From Lamellibrachia columna (lineage: Eukaryota; Annelida; Polychaeta; Sabellida; Siboglinidae): DNA of 64,000 bases. The DNA lies in the NCBI GenBank assembly GCA_963662155.1, contig OY759267.1, forward strand, positions 16,520,489 to 16,584,488, in the 5' to 3' direction. The translations under genes were made by a program, and so were the position numbers. The notes beneath the pieces were generated by a model, which was not told the origin of the DNA, searched no databases, and saw only the letters and a list, made by a program, of their open reading frames with translations. Shown here one piece after another: positions 43,907 through 57,123 of this stretch (its first letter is position 1; each line of letters begins with the position of its first letter).

Positions 43907-46470
43907 CAGTGCACATTTAAGTTTATTTAAAATTTGGTTGCTATAGGTGTACATTTATCTACTACTACTACTACTACTACTACCACTGGGTACTACTGGT
44001 AGGGTGACGATACACTCTCTCATCTTCCTGATCTCTCGTTTAGCAATGCAAACATTTACAAAGCTATGCTGTTGGTTTTTTAAGTTTTCATTTATTAGAA
44101 TTATTTGTGGTTTGTATAGTTGTAGATCTGTTGTGTTCGCTGTTTCTTGGTTGCCTAAAGTTACCAAAATATGCGGTCATGCACTGCAGTAACAACTTGG
44201 CCGAGATTCAACTATCAATTTCAGAAGTTTGTTAACTTTACTATGCACTGGTATGAGTGGCATATTTAGGGGGGAGGCTATTGGTCTTAATTTTTTTCTC
44301 AATTTTTTCGGTTGCATCACGACATGGTAGCATGGTAAACTAATGGACGACTAAGCCTGGCCTCCCCTTCATGAGATCCTAGGTACGCCACTGACTGGTA
44401 TGTCCATAAACGAGTGAATTTAGGGACAGCCAAAGACTTGTGAATGTAATGGAGTTAGCTTAATATGAAGGATGTTTTTGTAGTTGTTAGTGTAGCATGT
44501 GTATGTTAGAAACAAAATCTGGAGTTTTTGCAGATTTGTGTGTTCTAACCAGATAATAAAAATGGTAATATTTGCTAAGGTCACGAAACTTAGTTTTCTA
44601 AGAGAAGAATCGTTATCTGAGTTGTTTAACATTACTTGTTAGTATGTTGTATGTCTTTCGATTGTCTTTCTATATTTTATATATTTGAACAGCTAATTAT
44701 GTGGCTAGATGGAGCATATAATGAACATATTTCAGATATGAACTATTATATAATTGTCTGTTCATTGTCTATAGATAACTTTGTTGGAAACAAACAAGTG
44801 TTGGTGAATTAAACATCTATAATATTTTCTGTATTTTTAAAACTAATTATGTGGCTAAATGAACATACATATTTCATATGTGAACTGTAATTTTTTTTTC
44901 ATACAGTGTTCAGATAATTGTGTTAATTATATTTCTATAATGCGTTATGGAAAAACGTTTATGACCAATTTTACATAATGAACATGTTGCAAGTGTGAAC
45001 TGTTGTTTTCCTTCAGTTACTTCAGTATTCAATGTATTGCTCTTTTGGGAGAGAGGAAGACGTGGTATTCACTGTATCCTGACACGACGTATGTAATTGC
45101 TTCCATGTTAAAACAACATTATGACATTATTAATGTGCGCAAGTAAAAATGTCATCACTAGTGCAAACTAAACATGTCTACCATTTCATACCAACTAAGG
45201 GGTCATTCACTATTATCATCATTTCCGTATTCATACGAAGTGTACACATTCTCAGACCCCCGTCCCGAATTAGTACTTTAAAATGTTGATTGATTGAAAA
45301 ACATTGATTGAAAATCAATTAAAAAATATTGATGTAAAAATGTTACGACGTAGTGCATGTCTATATTAGACATACAATAATAACGGCAGAATATTTATCT
45401 CCAATAATTATGTTAAAACTGTGTTTTTCTAGCAACTCCCTGATGTCCTATTGATAACTGTTTTCCACAAAGTTTTGAATTTCCAAGATGTCGGACTGTA
45501 TTACAATGGTGCATCGTGACTAAGTTCTGTTGCACTGTGCAGCTTGGGGAAGTCATCATTTCTTCAGTGTCTTTATGACCCTGGTATTTTCACAGCAACC
45601 TGTTAGACTATAGGGCATTGTTTGTAAACTGTCATGCGATATTTAAAAATTCTGTGAATTTTGAATCCAGTGTTGAGATTGGCTGTCAAAAATAATACGA
45701 CACTATCAGTGACAACGCTGGGTCAGTTTGGTACGATTCAAGAAGACAAAAATGCCAATATCACTGTTACTGTTCCTACTGTTCACTGTATCACATGTAT
45801 ACCATGACTCGCATGGTAAAAGCCACTTTGTATACAGGTTAAATAAAATTAATTTTATAATGGATTTATGACCAAACATTTTATCCTTTATATTTTAATA
45901 TGGACGCAATAATACAGTGGACGGAAATTGCTGATGTGGAGGTTTTTCTATATAATATACGGCACCCACCAAAACAAGCAATGCCATTTATAAGATTCCC
46001 CTGGGCAATATTATATGCAATAATATAGCCAGGAGGATCATCTATCAAAACACTGTTTATTTATTCATAATCTTGTATGAGAACTACAGGAGCGTATCAT
46101 GGATATTTCTAACATGGTTAGTGGCATAGACACACATTGCTGTCTCGGGCTATTCCAGAAATAACTGAGTCAAGAAGGAAGCACTTTTTTACACACCCCA
46201 CCACCCATTACCCCTACCATCCATCATTACAAATTAACACTGCTTGCCACCCCACCCCACCCACCCCAGTATTTCTGGAATAACCCTCATCAATTTTGGG
46301 GGTTATATGAAGAAGGACTCCCTTCTCTATTATTTACGCTGGTGTCGTTATCAAATAATCTTATCCACGCCATATGCCAGTGTTTATTTTATTACTATAA
46401 ACAGATGACCGATCTAATGTCACATAGACACAGCTTATCTTGAAATAAAGCTCAACAAACCCCTCTTGGG
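43907..46470. other. ANO10 3' UTR/flank, no further gene
   Basis: No coding exon visible. Candidate polyadenylation signals AATAAA occur at 44555-44560 and 45842-45847. A CTA trinucleotide run lies at about 43960-43983. The hAT-like MITE at 44255-44393 is inside. Other sequence is AT-rich and unremarkable. Confidence 0.4.
44255..44393. mobile_element. hAT-like MITE with 8-bp TSD
   Basis: Perfect 8-bp duplication ACTGGTAT at 44247-44254 and 44394-44401. Left end GAGTGGCATATTTAGGGGGG, right end GATCCTAGGTACGCCACTG, inverted relative to each other (AGTGGCRTA...TACGCCACT). 139 bp, no coding sequence. Confidence 0.78.
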
Positions 46471-46569
46471 GTGTGGTAGTTTGGTTTAGAGTGATGGACA
46501 GTCAATCAACCAAAAGGACTGGGATTCGAGTCCATCTGCTGCCATTTTGAAGCTTGAGTAATTACATTC

Positions 46570-46890
46570 ACTCCACATTGCTCCAGTTAACCCCACATTG
46601 ATCCAGTTCACCCCACATTGATCCAGTTCACCCCACATTGCTCCAGTTCACCCCACATTGCTCCAGTTCACCCCACATTTCTCCAGTTCACTCCACATTG
46701 ATCCAGTTCACCCCACATTGCTCCAGTTCACTCCACATTGCTCCAGTTCACTCCACATTGATCCAGTTCACCCCACATTGCTCCAATTCACCCCACATTG
46801 CTCCAGTTCACCCCACATTGCTGCAGTTCACTCCACATTGTTCCAGTTCACCCCACATTGCTCCAGTTCACACCACATTGCTCCAGTTCA
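46570..46890. repeat. Minisatellite 1 inside the SINE, 20-bp unit x about 16
   Basis: Units of TTCACCCCACATTGCTCCAG with TCC/CCC, GAT/GCT and minor variants. The ancestral single unit corresponds to the ...CAGTTCACTC... segment of the SINE body (compare 43430-43450). Open frames across it are artefacts of a 20-bp unit lacking stops. Confidence 0.97.
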
Positions 46891-46989
46891 CTCCTCTGTA
46901 GTAAACAAGTACCTGGCTATAGACAGATAGATATATATGAAAGAATAGTCTTCATGCATTAATTGTTGCTTGGATGAAGCGAGTTGGTG

Positions 46990-48095
46990 TTGGAAGGAAC
47001 GGGTCTGCCAGGGAGTGGAGTGTAAAGGAACAGGTCTGCCAAGAGGTGGAGTATAAAGAACAGGTCTGCCAGGGGGGAGTGTAAAGGAACAGGTCTGCCA
47101 ATGGGTGGAGCGTAAAGAACAGGTCTGCCAGGGGGGAGTGAAAAGGAACAGGTCTGCCAGGGCGTGGTGTAAAGGAACAGGTCTGCCAGGGTGTGGTGTA
47201 AAGGAACAGGTCTGCCAGGGCATGGTGTAAAGGAACAGGTCTGCCAGGACGTGGTGTAAAGGAACATGTCTGCCAGGGTGTGGTGTAAAGGAACAGGTCT
47301 GCCAGGAGGTGGTGTAAAGGAACAGGTCTGCCAGGGTGGTGTAAAGGAACAGGTCTGCCAGGGCGTGGTGTAAAGGAACAGGTCTGCCAGGGTGGTGTAA
47401 AGGAACAGGTCTGCCAGGGCGTGGTGTAAAGGAACAGGTCTGCCAGGACGTGTAAAGGAACAGGTCTGCCAGGACGTGTAAAGGAACAGGTCTAGCAGAG
47501 CGTGGTGTAAAGGAACAGGTCTGCCAGGGTAGTGTAAAGGAACATGTCTGCCAGGGCATGGTGTAAAGGAACAGGTCTGCCAGGACGTGGTGTAAAGGAA
47601 CAGGTCTAGCAGGGCATGGTGTAAAGGAACAGGTCTGCCAGGGCGTGGTGTAAAGGAACAGGTCTGCCAGGGCGTGGTGTAAAGGAACAGGTCTGCCAGG
47701 ACGTGTAAAGGAACAGGTCTGCCAGGACGTGTAAAGGAACAGGTCTAGCAGGGCGTGGTGTAAAGGAACAGGTCTGCCAGGGTAGTGTAAAGGAACATGT
47801 CTGCCAGGGCATGGTGTAAAGGAACAGGTCTGCCAGGGCGTGGTGTAAAGGAACAGGTCTAGCAGGGCGTGGTGTAAAGGAACAGGTCTGCCAGGACGTG
47901 TAAAGGAACAGGTCTAGCAGGGCATGGTGTAAAGGAACAGGTCTGCCAGGGTAGTGTAAAGGAACATGTCTGCCAGGGCATGGTGTAAAGGAACAGGTCT
48001 GCCAGGGTGGTGTAAAGGAACAGGTCTGCCATGGGGTGGAGTGTAAAGGAACAGGTCTGCCAAGGGGTAGAGTGTAAAGGAACAGGTCTGATGGG
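46990..48095. repeat. Minisatellite 2 inside the SINE, about 23-31 bp unit x about 38
   Basis: Units of AAAGGAACAGGTCTGCCAGG followed by a variable GCGTGGTGT / GTGGTGT / ACGTGT / GGGGGAGTGT spacer. The ancestral unit is the GAACAGGTCTGCCAGGGGG-TGAAGTGTAAAG segment found once in other SINE copies. Higher-order blocks recur (the series with CTAGCAGGG and ACATGTCTGCC is seen at least three times). Antisense ORFs of up to 223 codons are translations of the repeat. Confidence 0.97.
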
Positions 48096-48920
48096 GAAAG
48101 GGGGGTGTAAAGCACTTATGGACTGGGTACCATACAGTATAAGTTATCTTGATCTTTTGCTGTGATTCTTAACTTTTGGCAGCAACCACCCACGAAAAAT
48201 GAAAACAGAAAGACACTAAACAGCGCTGATTAATGACTATATTTCAACAAGTTTCAGTAACATACAATTCAACAGGTTCAAATAATAATAATAATCATCA
48301 TTATATTATGGATCTCTCCACGATTCCTACTCCATTCTGTGGGTCCATGCAAGTCTTCCCCAAACTCCGGAGAACGCTCACAGCAAACACCACATCTTGT
48401 GGACGTCATATTGTTATATTTGTACAAGTAAAACAAACTACGGTTAAATTGACACACATTAAACCATTTCATTGTTACCATGTTCCAGCACAGCTGTAAT
48501 GCTATTGTAATACATGATCCATTGCTGCTGCTAATGTCTAGCGATCGTCCACTGGACGACCATGCCATACAGCGTCCTCACGCAAACATTACATGCCCCA
48601 ACCCCATAGTAAAGCAACTAGTTCCCAGCAATATTTACAAACTATAATCATCGCGATGACCATGCCCGGCCACAGTTAACGGGACCCGTTCAACACCATG
48701 CTGAAGAAACTATGGCAAATAAGTTAGTTGACAACACTCCTACAGTGTAATAATTTAGTCACACAAGCCTCACTACTGGCACACATTATATTATTACCAC
48801 CTAATAATGAAAAAAGCCAGTCAAACATTTATACCAATGGTACCGGTACCAACTGCTGGCACGTGCCCATGATGGACGTATACATGTCTGTACATTGTTA
48901 TGCGATGTGACACCTTGACA

Positions 48921-48975
48921 AGTGTGTGTGTGTGTGTGCGTGCGTGCGTGCGCGTGTACGCGTGCGTGTGTGTGA
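48921..48975. repeat. GT/GC microsatellite
   Basis: (GT)n, GTGCGTGCGTGC and CGTGTACGCGTGCG; Z-DNA-prone. Confidence 0.9.
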
Positions 48976-50570
48976 TCTACTATTATACACAACACTCTAA
49001 ACATGATGACATGATATATACAAACACGTATTGGCCATCGAGCACTTGCGTACCCAGTGATAAATTACACGAGATATTACATTGCTAAAGCTATAACTGT
49101 CACCAGCTTATGTGGCGAGGCATACCAGCGTGACAAGAGACGGGTTATTGCCGTCACAGGCATGGCGTATTTATTACACATTCATATGTCCACCAATAAT
49201 AATATAAATTCCAGGGTTGTGGTAGTAAGATCATGTGCAATAAAAAACAAGTGCATCAAACAGAGACAGCTGAAGATAATTAATTCCCATTGCGGCTGGC
49301 CATCCAGCAGATATGTACATGTACAAACATTAAACGACTACATGTAATAAATTCTAAATTCTAACTGAGCTGACTACAGTGGAAGCCCTTCTAAGACAAG
49401 CTCAGTTTGTGAAATGAATTGAGATGAAACAATTCAGAATTACGATCAATTCGGAATCAAACACTATTTTTGACTAGTCCCAGAGGAGATCTTGCGTACT
49501 TTAAACTTAACAATATGTCAATGACCCTCACAAACTCCAAACCAGCTGTTGGTGGCTATAAAATGAACATATACGTATGTGAATAATTTTATACAATGAT
49601 TTCAAATGGTGGCTGCGCTTTCGTTAACATAATTAGGCATAGCGAACAACACAGGTTAGGAGACAACATGACTGATACAAGTCTAACTGCCACAGTATTT
49701 ATGAACCGACGGTCTTACTGTATGATAGCACAGAACTACACATCAATTAACTTTACAGTATTAGTATCAATTAACTTTACAACAATCATCATGATCTGAG
49801 GGAAACTGATGCAGAAATCATGATTTTCGCACGCCCAATAATGAGATGATGTGTCAGACAGCATGGTTAAACTTCAGGAAGATTATCTAATGTATAATAT
49901 GCAAAGATGTGGGCATCACAGCAGCCAGAAACCAGTTAGTTTGCGACAAGAAATGGACTGGTAATCCAGACTAACTGGTCACTCGGTCAGTCTACGAGAA
50001 CTTGTCCACTGGGCTTGACCAACTCGGCTGTGCAAGGTCAGCCAGCAGTGAGCTTGCAAACAGTGGATGCCACCAGTTTAGTGTCAGGCCCCAATTCAAT
50101 ATATCAAATTTTGTTAGTTGTGCTATCAGTCTGGCGCCAAGGGAGGAGCTCAGTGAAATAAGGAGGTATCCCTTAGAACAATAACACATAATCTGCGAAT
50201 AGATTTTTCATATTTAGACGGTTTTACTAATTTTCCAATGTTATGTTTTACCTTACTGTTAATAACACAAACAAATACATAATAATGGTACTTTTTTAGA
50301 TGTATATACGTGATGTGTAACTAAACAATGTATGCTCCCCAAGTTAAGTTTACCCCTGCATGTGCTATGTGATTGTGACTTATTCTGATATACGTATCCA
50401 GTCTGTTTGGACGAGTCGTGTGCGACCGCGGCAGGGGAGAAGTGTTCCTCAACAATGTCACATGTTGTTGCAAAGAACTCAGAAATACTACGGATAAACC
50501 AACCTGCGTACACGTCCTTGTAAATGAACATATGTATTCATGCGCACAACATACACATGGCCACAGCATA

Positions 50571-50645
50571 TGCGCGCGCGCACGCATGTACGCGCGCGCA
50601 CGCACACACACACACCTACACACACACACACACACACACACAAAT
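50571..50645. repeat. CG/CA microsatellite
   Basis: GCGCGCGCGCACGCATGTAC, then GCGCGCGCACGC and (CA)n; Z-DNA-prone and CpG-dense in an AT-rich background. Confidence 0.9.
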
Positions 50646-51280
50646 ATGTACATACCTAAGCAGCACCTAATAGTAATTACATGATCATAAATGTACAACA
50701 AAAAGTTATCTTTGGCATTTCTAAGCAAACCTGGCCCGCTCGTAAACTCGGTGATTGATAACATATGAGCACAGCACGCGCTGCATGCAAAGTGGTTGTC
50801 GTTCAGGCTGACCGAGATTGTCTAAAGCGGTACATTTGTTATTGCGTGGTGTGGGCATCAGGTGAGGGAAGTCGCACACAATGGATCATACATATACATT
50901 TACATGATACTGATGCATTTTCCATATAACAGTGCATCAACCAATACTGTGCAGAGATGTGGTTACCTTACAACTGTAGTTAACCATTGTTAGAACCACT
51001 GCGAATCACCACACATCTGGAAACTTGAAACACATCTAATAATGACAGACAGCCGACATTTACAATAAGAACTATCACATCAGGAAGTGGGCCCTGCACG
51101 CTTTATATGCCAGAGCTGGTTTAAAACATTGGCCAGGAGCTACAAGAACTATAACCTGAGTGAACATCTATACTTCAGTTAAATCATGTGCCAGGCGTTA
51201 ATACACCTCAAATACATTTTGGCTACAGGTAACTAGACACTTAGTTTTCTAGGGGGCGTCTCACCTACAATTCCCCGAGG

Positions 51281-52604
51281 TCAAATGACATTACAACACT
51301 TTGAGACGACCCGTATGTTCTGCGACGTCACGTGTTCGTCCGCGCTCATGTCGTTGCTCGTCACTGATGGAATCACACCATTGCAGTTGATGTCATTTTT
51401 TATTTTGTCGCGGTGACGCCGTCGTACCTTTGCTGTCGGTTCTTTGGGTGTCAACTGCGTCATTGAGGTAACAACGTCATCGGGATCATCTTGGTCGCCG
51501 GCGCTGAACCGATCGACGAGGTCCGTGAAACATTTCGAGCGGACGTGAATCACGTGCATCTGGAACACGTTCTCGTCGTTGAGCGTGTCGATGTCTTTGC
51601 TCGTCGGTGCCTCGTCAGTGGGTTCAACAATGTACTTGTTGCTGCGACTCAGACTCGACACGTTCGACGTGATGCTCAGGTTGCTTAGTTTCATCCCTGC
51701 CTCCAGGTGAATGTTCTCGCCGCTGCTCGAGTCGCGCTTGCCGAGCAGTGACGATAACGCAGCAATGTGCTTCTGGTGTCCACCGCCACTGCCAGACTTT
51801 CCCTTTTGGGTTTTCCGCTCCTCCTCGCCCTTCCCCTTTTTCACTCCACGATTCTTCCCACGTCGAGCTCCGCTCGAGTTGAACACGCGGTGAGTGCCGC
51901 CGAGCGATGTCGAACCTGCTGGGCCATCTGTGTCGCTGGAATGATCGCTGCTGTCCCGCCGATGGAACTTCAACTTTCCGTCCTTGCAGGATCGACCGCG
52001 GTCGGCGTCATCCGTGTCACTCGCATCCGAGCTGCTGTAGGTGGCGCCAGCGCTCATGCCACGCTGCCCTGTCGTGATGTGCTTGCGTTGGTGGCGCTCA
52101 TACTTGCGCTGGATGTCTGCCGCTGGCACTGTCTTACGATGCATGATGCGCACCGGTGGGGCGACACTGCACGGGCCCAAGTCGTCGACGTCCGACTCGC
52201 CCTCTTCTTCGTGGATCTGGTTGAGCAGCTGCGGTGAACTGCGGACGTTGTGCAGTGGCCTCATCTGCATTCCATGGCGCCCACTTGGCGTGCTGATCTT
52301 CCTCGCCGACTCCCCCCGCACATCCGTACTGCTGCTGCTGCGTGTGTCCGACTCCGTGTCCGAGTGACTGTCCACGCACTGCCGACTGAGAGAGCTTGAC
52401 CCGCTGGCAGGTTCCACTTCCATATCTTCGTCATCCTCCGCGATACACTCCTCCGATATGAAGGTGCGTCGCAGTGATGTCATGAAGCCTGATGAACATG
52501 TCGTCGACGGTGACATCAGCGAGACGGTGTGTGTGCCCGGAGGAGACACGAGCGACTCTACAGTCTTGCGTTGTCGGAGGACGGAGGGATCCGCTGACTG
52601 TACT
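51281..52604 (-). CDS. SNRK: SNRK-type kinase, last exon (C-terminal regulatory region, 440 aa)
   Basis: Minus-strand exon from 52604 (acceptor GTTTCAG, first base completes a split codon) to the TGA at 51283-51281. It encodes the non-catalytic tail of SNF-related serine/threonine kinase. Diagnostic points in order are SSPQLLNQIHEEEGESDVDD (human has a LNQIFEEGESDDE block), RKYERHQRKH with a Ser/Asp-rich YSSSDASDTDDADRG, FHRRDSSD, MKLSNLSITSNVSSLSRSNK leading to YIVEP (human KLMSLCLGSQ...STKYIIDP), and the final SKCCNVI (human ends CCHVI, from memory). Between them is a Ser/Gly/Lys-rich disordered segment. The frame is GC-rich and strongly biased against the flanks. The kinase domain, expected upstream on the minus strand, was not found up to 64000, so the preceding intron probably exceeds 11 kb. 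Confidence 0.9.
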
Positions 52605-52979
52605 CTGAAACACAGTACCACACAGTCAGTATAGATGATTTTTGCAACTCATGTGCATTAGCACTAGATTTTGTGACAACCCCGTGCTTTTATTCTTATC
52701 AAATAGGTGTCATAATCTTATAAATACAGTGTATTTTACAACAGCAGTAAAGTAAAATATGCTGTATTTATAAGATTATGTAGTAGTAAAACTGACTATA
52801 TACGCATTTAAGTAAGACAGAAATCATAATTGAAAAATATTAAATACTGTTATGACCAATTTTGAAATCTACCAGTTTCAGGCATCGCAGTGACATCACA
52901 AGTATATCACAGTGATGTCACAAACACAACCCTAGTTTTATTCTTTGCCTTGGTACATGGCAGATCATACAACAAACAG

Positions 52980-53215
52980 ACCTCTTGGGTTGGAAAACCG
53001 GGTGTACGAGACAACACCCTGGGTTGGACACCCAGGTGTTCGAGACAACCTCCTAGGTTGAACACCCAGGTGTTCAAGACAACCACCTGGGTTGGACGCC
53101 TCCTGGGTTGGACACCTGGGTGTACCAGACAACCTCCTGGGTTGGACACCTCCTGGGTTGGACACCTCCTGGGTTGGACACCTCCTGGGTTGGACACCCG
53201 GGTGTACCAGACAAC
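52980..53215. repeat. Minisatellite with 17- and 35-bp units
   Basis: GGGTTGGACACCCAGGTGTT plus CGAGACAACCTCCTA units, mixed with a shorter GGGTTGGACACCTCCT unit repeated four times near 53145-53195. Lies in the presumed SNRK intron. Confidence 0.93.
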
Positions 53216-53269
53216 CCTAGATGATGGATACATTAAAGTTGGTCCCAACTATACTGATTTAAATTTAAG

Positions 53270-53560
53270 ATTACATTCACTCAGTTTATGGTGCTTTTTA
53301 CAGTCACTCAGTTTACAGTCATTCAGTTTACAATTACCCATTTTACAGTCACCAAGTTCATAGTGCCCTAGTTTACAGTCAGCCATTTACAGTCACTCAG
53401 CTTAAAGTCACCTAGTTTACAGTCACAATGTTTACATTCACATAGTTTACAGTCATCAAGTTTATAGTCACTCTCTTTACATTCACCCAGTTTACAATCC
53501 CCTAATTTACTTTCACCCAGTTTAGAGTTGCACAGTTTACATTCATCAACTGGTTACACT
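53270..53560. repeat. Degenerate 15-16 bp tandem repeat (CAGTTTACAGTCACT)
   Basis: About 18 imperfect units of AGTTTACAGTCACTC with ATTC, CACC and CCTA variants. Confidence 0.9.
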
Positions 53561-53569
53561 ATACATTAA

Positions 53570-56456
53570 ACCATTTCATACTGACCCGTCAAAGGGTAGA
53601 ACAGCAACATTATAATGACTGGCGGCAGTAACTAGTAATTATTTACAAACACAAATGCCTGCATAAAATTAAATAATTATGATTGTAATGTAATCAAGAT
53701 TAGTTTAATTCATTACATTATAACACATAATCTTAATCAATTTCTACAGTACTATAACCAGTTATATCCTGTAATAACTATGTATAATCACTAATTATGA
53801 TCCACTGAATTTGTCAAAATTTCATGTAATTCCACAAGTACACATTATACCATCTAGTGATAAGACATTCATTCTAGTTCGACTATTAGAATACTAGGCA
53901 ATCATACCATAATATTGTTTGATAGAAAATGTTGTTAATGATAATATTTTTTTTAGATTAGCCATAATTGAAATGTCTTAAATTCTGTAATTGCAACCCA
54001 GATACTGTAAATGAATCCCCTCCTGCTCTTCGTAGGCAAGTTTTTACAATGACTGTCTGGGAGGTACAAGGTGGAAACGTTAAATGCATAGTCACGGGCA
54101 CCAGATACCACTCCAGCAATCATGTCACGTAAAGGGAACCCAAAGCTTTCTTACACCAGTCAGGCAATCCAAGCGTGTTATTCAATCAATAATCCACACC
54201 AATGAATGATGAAAAATTATATATATGCACACGCACACATGCACATATACAGAACCAGGTGATTCTAATGGTGTTGACATTTGTCCGATCAAAACATAGA
54301 TGTGATGATGTCAGAAAAAATTTACGATAATTGATAACTATCATGATCCGGTGGCGCAGTTGAGAAAACCAGCTTTATGTAACTGATCGATTGCCCGTGA
54401 AACTGTGTAACAACCTCAATTAGCACGTGTCAGCACAGATCGACCTGTCTACCTGGCAAATTGATCCAGTATTTCAACTAGAAATGGGATCAATGCCACG
54501 AGAAGCATGCAGGAGCATCGCTGACACAGGTCAGATGGGATTACTGGAAGATTCCTGGAAAGCGTCGATACTTCACAGTACTGCGCTGAAGAAACGGACA
54601 GAAGTGATCACGCTGGAACGACATACTAATCCCCTCGGAGAAACCTTCCCACATCACCTAATTCCCTACTCCCGCAGGCACCCACATACTTTATTGATGT
54701 CGGACCGAGCTGACGAACATTGCGACAACGGCCAATCAACATTATAATGTGCCCTGGTTTTTGCAGGAAATTGCATGCAATGGCAAACAACTCAATAATG
54801 TAATCGATACTTCAGCGTTTCTGTCCATCCACGCATACCACTACCCCAATGAACCCAACTTTACCCATTTCCAGCTTCCAGGATTCAATTTTATTGCAAT
54901 CCAATCTGTATTCGCCATACAGTGATTGTAGGTCAAACTGAGGACAACACACAACTGTACTACTGCTGTAGCAATCACCGGGGTTGAGGCTGCCACTTTG
55001 CTACTGTAGTACATCATCCAACTGGGGACAAGCTGCTATTTTAACAGTGTTTTTACTGAAAAGATACTTCAGCATATAAATTTATGAGAATTACAATAGT
55101 CTTTAAATAAATTGCAGAGATTAATTTATACTTAGCAAACTGGTAGCACATTAAAGCAGGCATGTTGGAAGAATGATAGGAACAAAATCAGGCACTTTCG
55201 CTAAAAGCTGAGAGGCTGGACCAATCTTCTGAGACAATTCTGATTGACAGAAAATTATCACACTGGACAATGGAATGACAAATATGTGGAATGAAGTGGC
55301 ACTGCTTATCGATTATGGAGTGCGTATCCCCTTTTGTTTTGGTGCGCTGCCGAGCTTGGGTCACCCAAGGATTTTAGCACAATAGAAGTATTTTATATAT
55401 TATTATTACATAACATCATTCAAGCTTTTATGGCACAATTGTAAGCGAACTGCAGAAGATACTAAAATCACAGTGCGTGTGCATGAACTGTTCATGAACA
55501 CATGTGTGTGTGAATAACTACTGAGGACCTGCAGGAACATTGGTATAATCTTGTAATGCTTATCGCGCATCTGAGAATAATTGGATAGGGCATTATGGCT
55601 GAGTAAAGCTTACGGGGAAACACGGGGTAGATTAGCAAGAAGATTATGGACCCACACACTGTTACGTTACTATATATGCCTGTCAATACCCAGAGCTAGA
55701 TTCACATTTTGTCCTGATGAATCATATATATTAAGACTTCATAATATCAAAGGCTACTGATGGGGTCAATTAATTCAGAACCACGTCATCACTGACGTAG
55801 TACGCCAACGCCTATCAAGGACAAACTGCCACGTCTGATGCGGTCACTTGCATAAATATGAAATGCACATTAATGTAGATGCCACCTCCCCCGTTCTGGC
55901 CCCACCTGTAAGTTGTAACATTCTGACTGAATGGACGACATCTGCAACATGTGGTTATGTCAGGCGTGATGCATTGTGCAACTTCCACCATAAACCTGAT
56001 CCCGGAAATATGGCACGATAATGCAGAGGAAATAGTGATTGTGGAAGTGATTGAAATGGACAAAGCCTGTTTCTGGGGGAAGCATTTCCAGTGCAGCACA
56101 ACAGAGGCAAAGTCTGCAACATGTCAGCATTGCAAAATGTGCGCTTGCTCGCAATACGTGCCTGGGTACCAACATATGGAGCAATACAGACCAATCTCGT
56201 CTTGAATAGTTCTCTTTCAGTTAGTTACGCAGTCTTATGTTCGTAAATTTGCACTGCGGAATAATTGACTGACACACTTAACATGCAAAGACCACCGTCA
56301 AGTGGGATAAGTCTTGATGAAAAACTAGAATCTACACACATCAGACAGAGAACTTGTAATCAAGAGGCAAGTCAGAAAGAAATCATGAAAAAAACAACAC
56401 ATCAGACCTTAAATTGCATCTTGCCAGAATGTCACGCACACATGCATGCACGCAAG

Positions 56457-56497
<41 letters not shown>

Positions 56498-56516
56498 ACA
56501 CCCACACCCACACCCA

Positions 56517-56586
<70 letters not shown>

Positions 56587-57120
56587 TTTGTATTACTACT
56601 AAATGCTGTTAAGCTGAACATGCAAATTGATCTAATATAATTACGCCTGGCACATTAGCCACAGAAACGAATACCATCAGAGTGTGTGGACTGGGCCAGA
56701 CGTAATGTTTACTGGGCGCTAAGTCACATGTTGTTAGCCGGTTCTTGGTTGAAGAACACCAGCGCTACAGCTCCTGAGACACACACCACCTGCAAAGTGT
56801 CACTGCCAATAAATCCAGCCAACCCTGGCTCATTCCCACACCTCCCAATTCGCCAAGACAGACCCAAAGGAAAAGACATTTCACTCAAACTCCCCATTTC
56901 AATAACAGAAATGCCTGGGTGAAAATATTTCATGATTTCCCAGTTTGGTTGACACATAGTACAATTTGAATGTTTACAGCAAAACTACACACAAATACAT
57001 ACATGTATTATCAAAAAACAACAGCCCAAACATTCCAGGTCTTTTTAATAAGATTGCATAGTTTGGCATTGAAATGTAATAATTTACTGCCTAAAGAACC
57101 GCAACTCCAACTAATGTTAA
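53570..57120. other. Non-coding stretch, presumed SNRK intron
   Basis: No recognisable kinase or other exon. ORFs of 74-115 codons at 54427-54747, 55815-56205 and 56265-56612 lack family resemblance, and the last is mostly (CA)n. Sequence is otherwise unique-looking and AT-rich. Confidence 0.35.
56458..56584. repeat. (CA)n microsatellite with CACACC block
   Basis: (CA)n, five CACACC units, then (CA)n of more than 30 units. Confidence 0.98.
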
Positions 57121-57123
57121 AAA

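Larger units (their letters stand above)
46473..48130 (+). mobile_element. SINE whose body contains two expanded minisatellites
   Basis: The tRNA-like head is at about 46473-46560 (GGGGTGTGGTAGTTTGG, B-box-like GGGATTCGAGTCC, GCTGCCATTTTGAAGC). A junction segment at 46895-46985 has AAACAAGTACCTGGCTATAG and GGATGAAGCGAGTTGGTGTT. The SINE end GTGTAAAGCACTTATGGACT is at about 48105-48125. Order and sequence match the unexpanded SINEs at 29569-29909 and 43335-43640, showing a single insertion stretched from about 0.3 kb to 1.66 kb by internal repeat growth. Confidence 0.88.
48131..51280. other. Non-coding interval between ANO10 and SNRK
   Basis: No supported exon on either strand; the ORFs at 48233-48568, 49057-49347 and 49992-50189 have no domain or splice support. 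Two alternating purine-pyrimidine tracts (48921-48975, 50571-50645) are listed separately. The right end should contain the SNRK 3' UTR (minus strand), but I see no clear AATAAA close to the stop. Confidence 0.4.

Noticed and set aside
46638..48115. Long ORFs (87-223 codons) with repeating SFTPRPGRPVPLH-like peptides
   Set aside because: They are translations of the two SINE-derived minisatellites; the unit simply lacks stops in some frames.
54427..56205. Several 74-106 codon ORFs
   Set aside because: No splice sites in phase, no domains and no compositional shift; probably chance.
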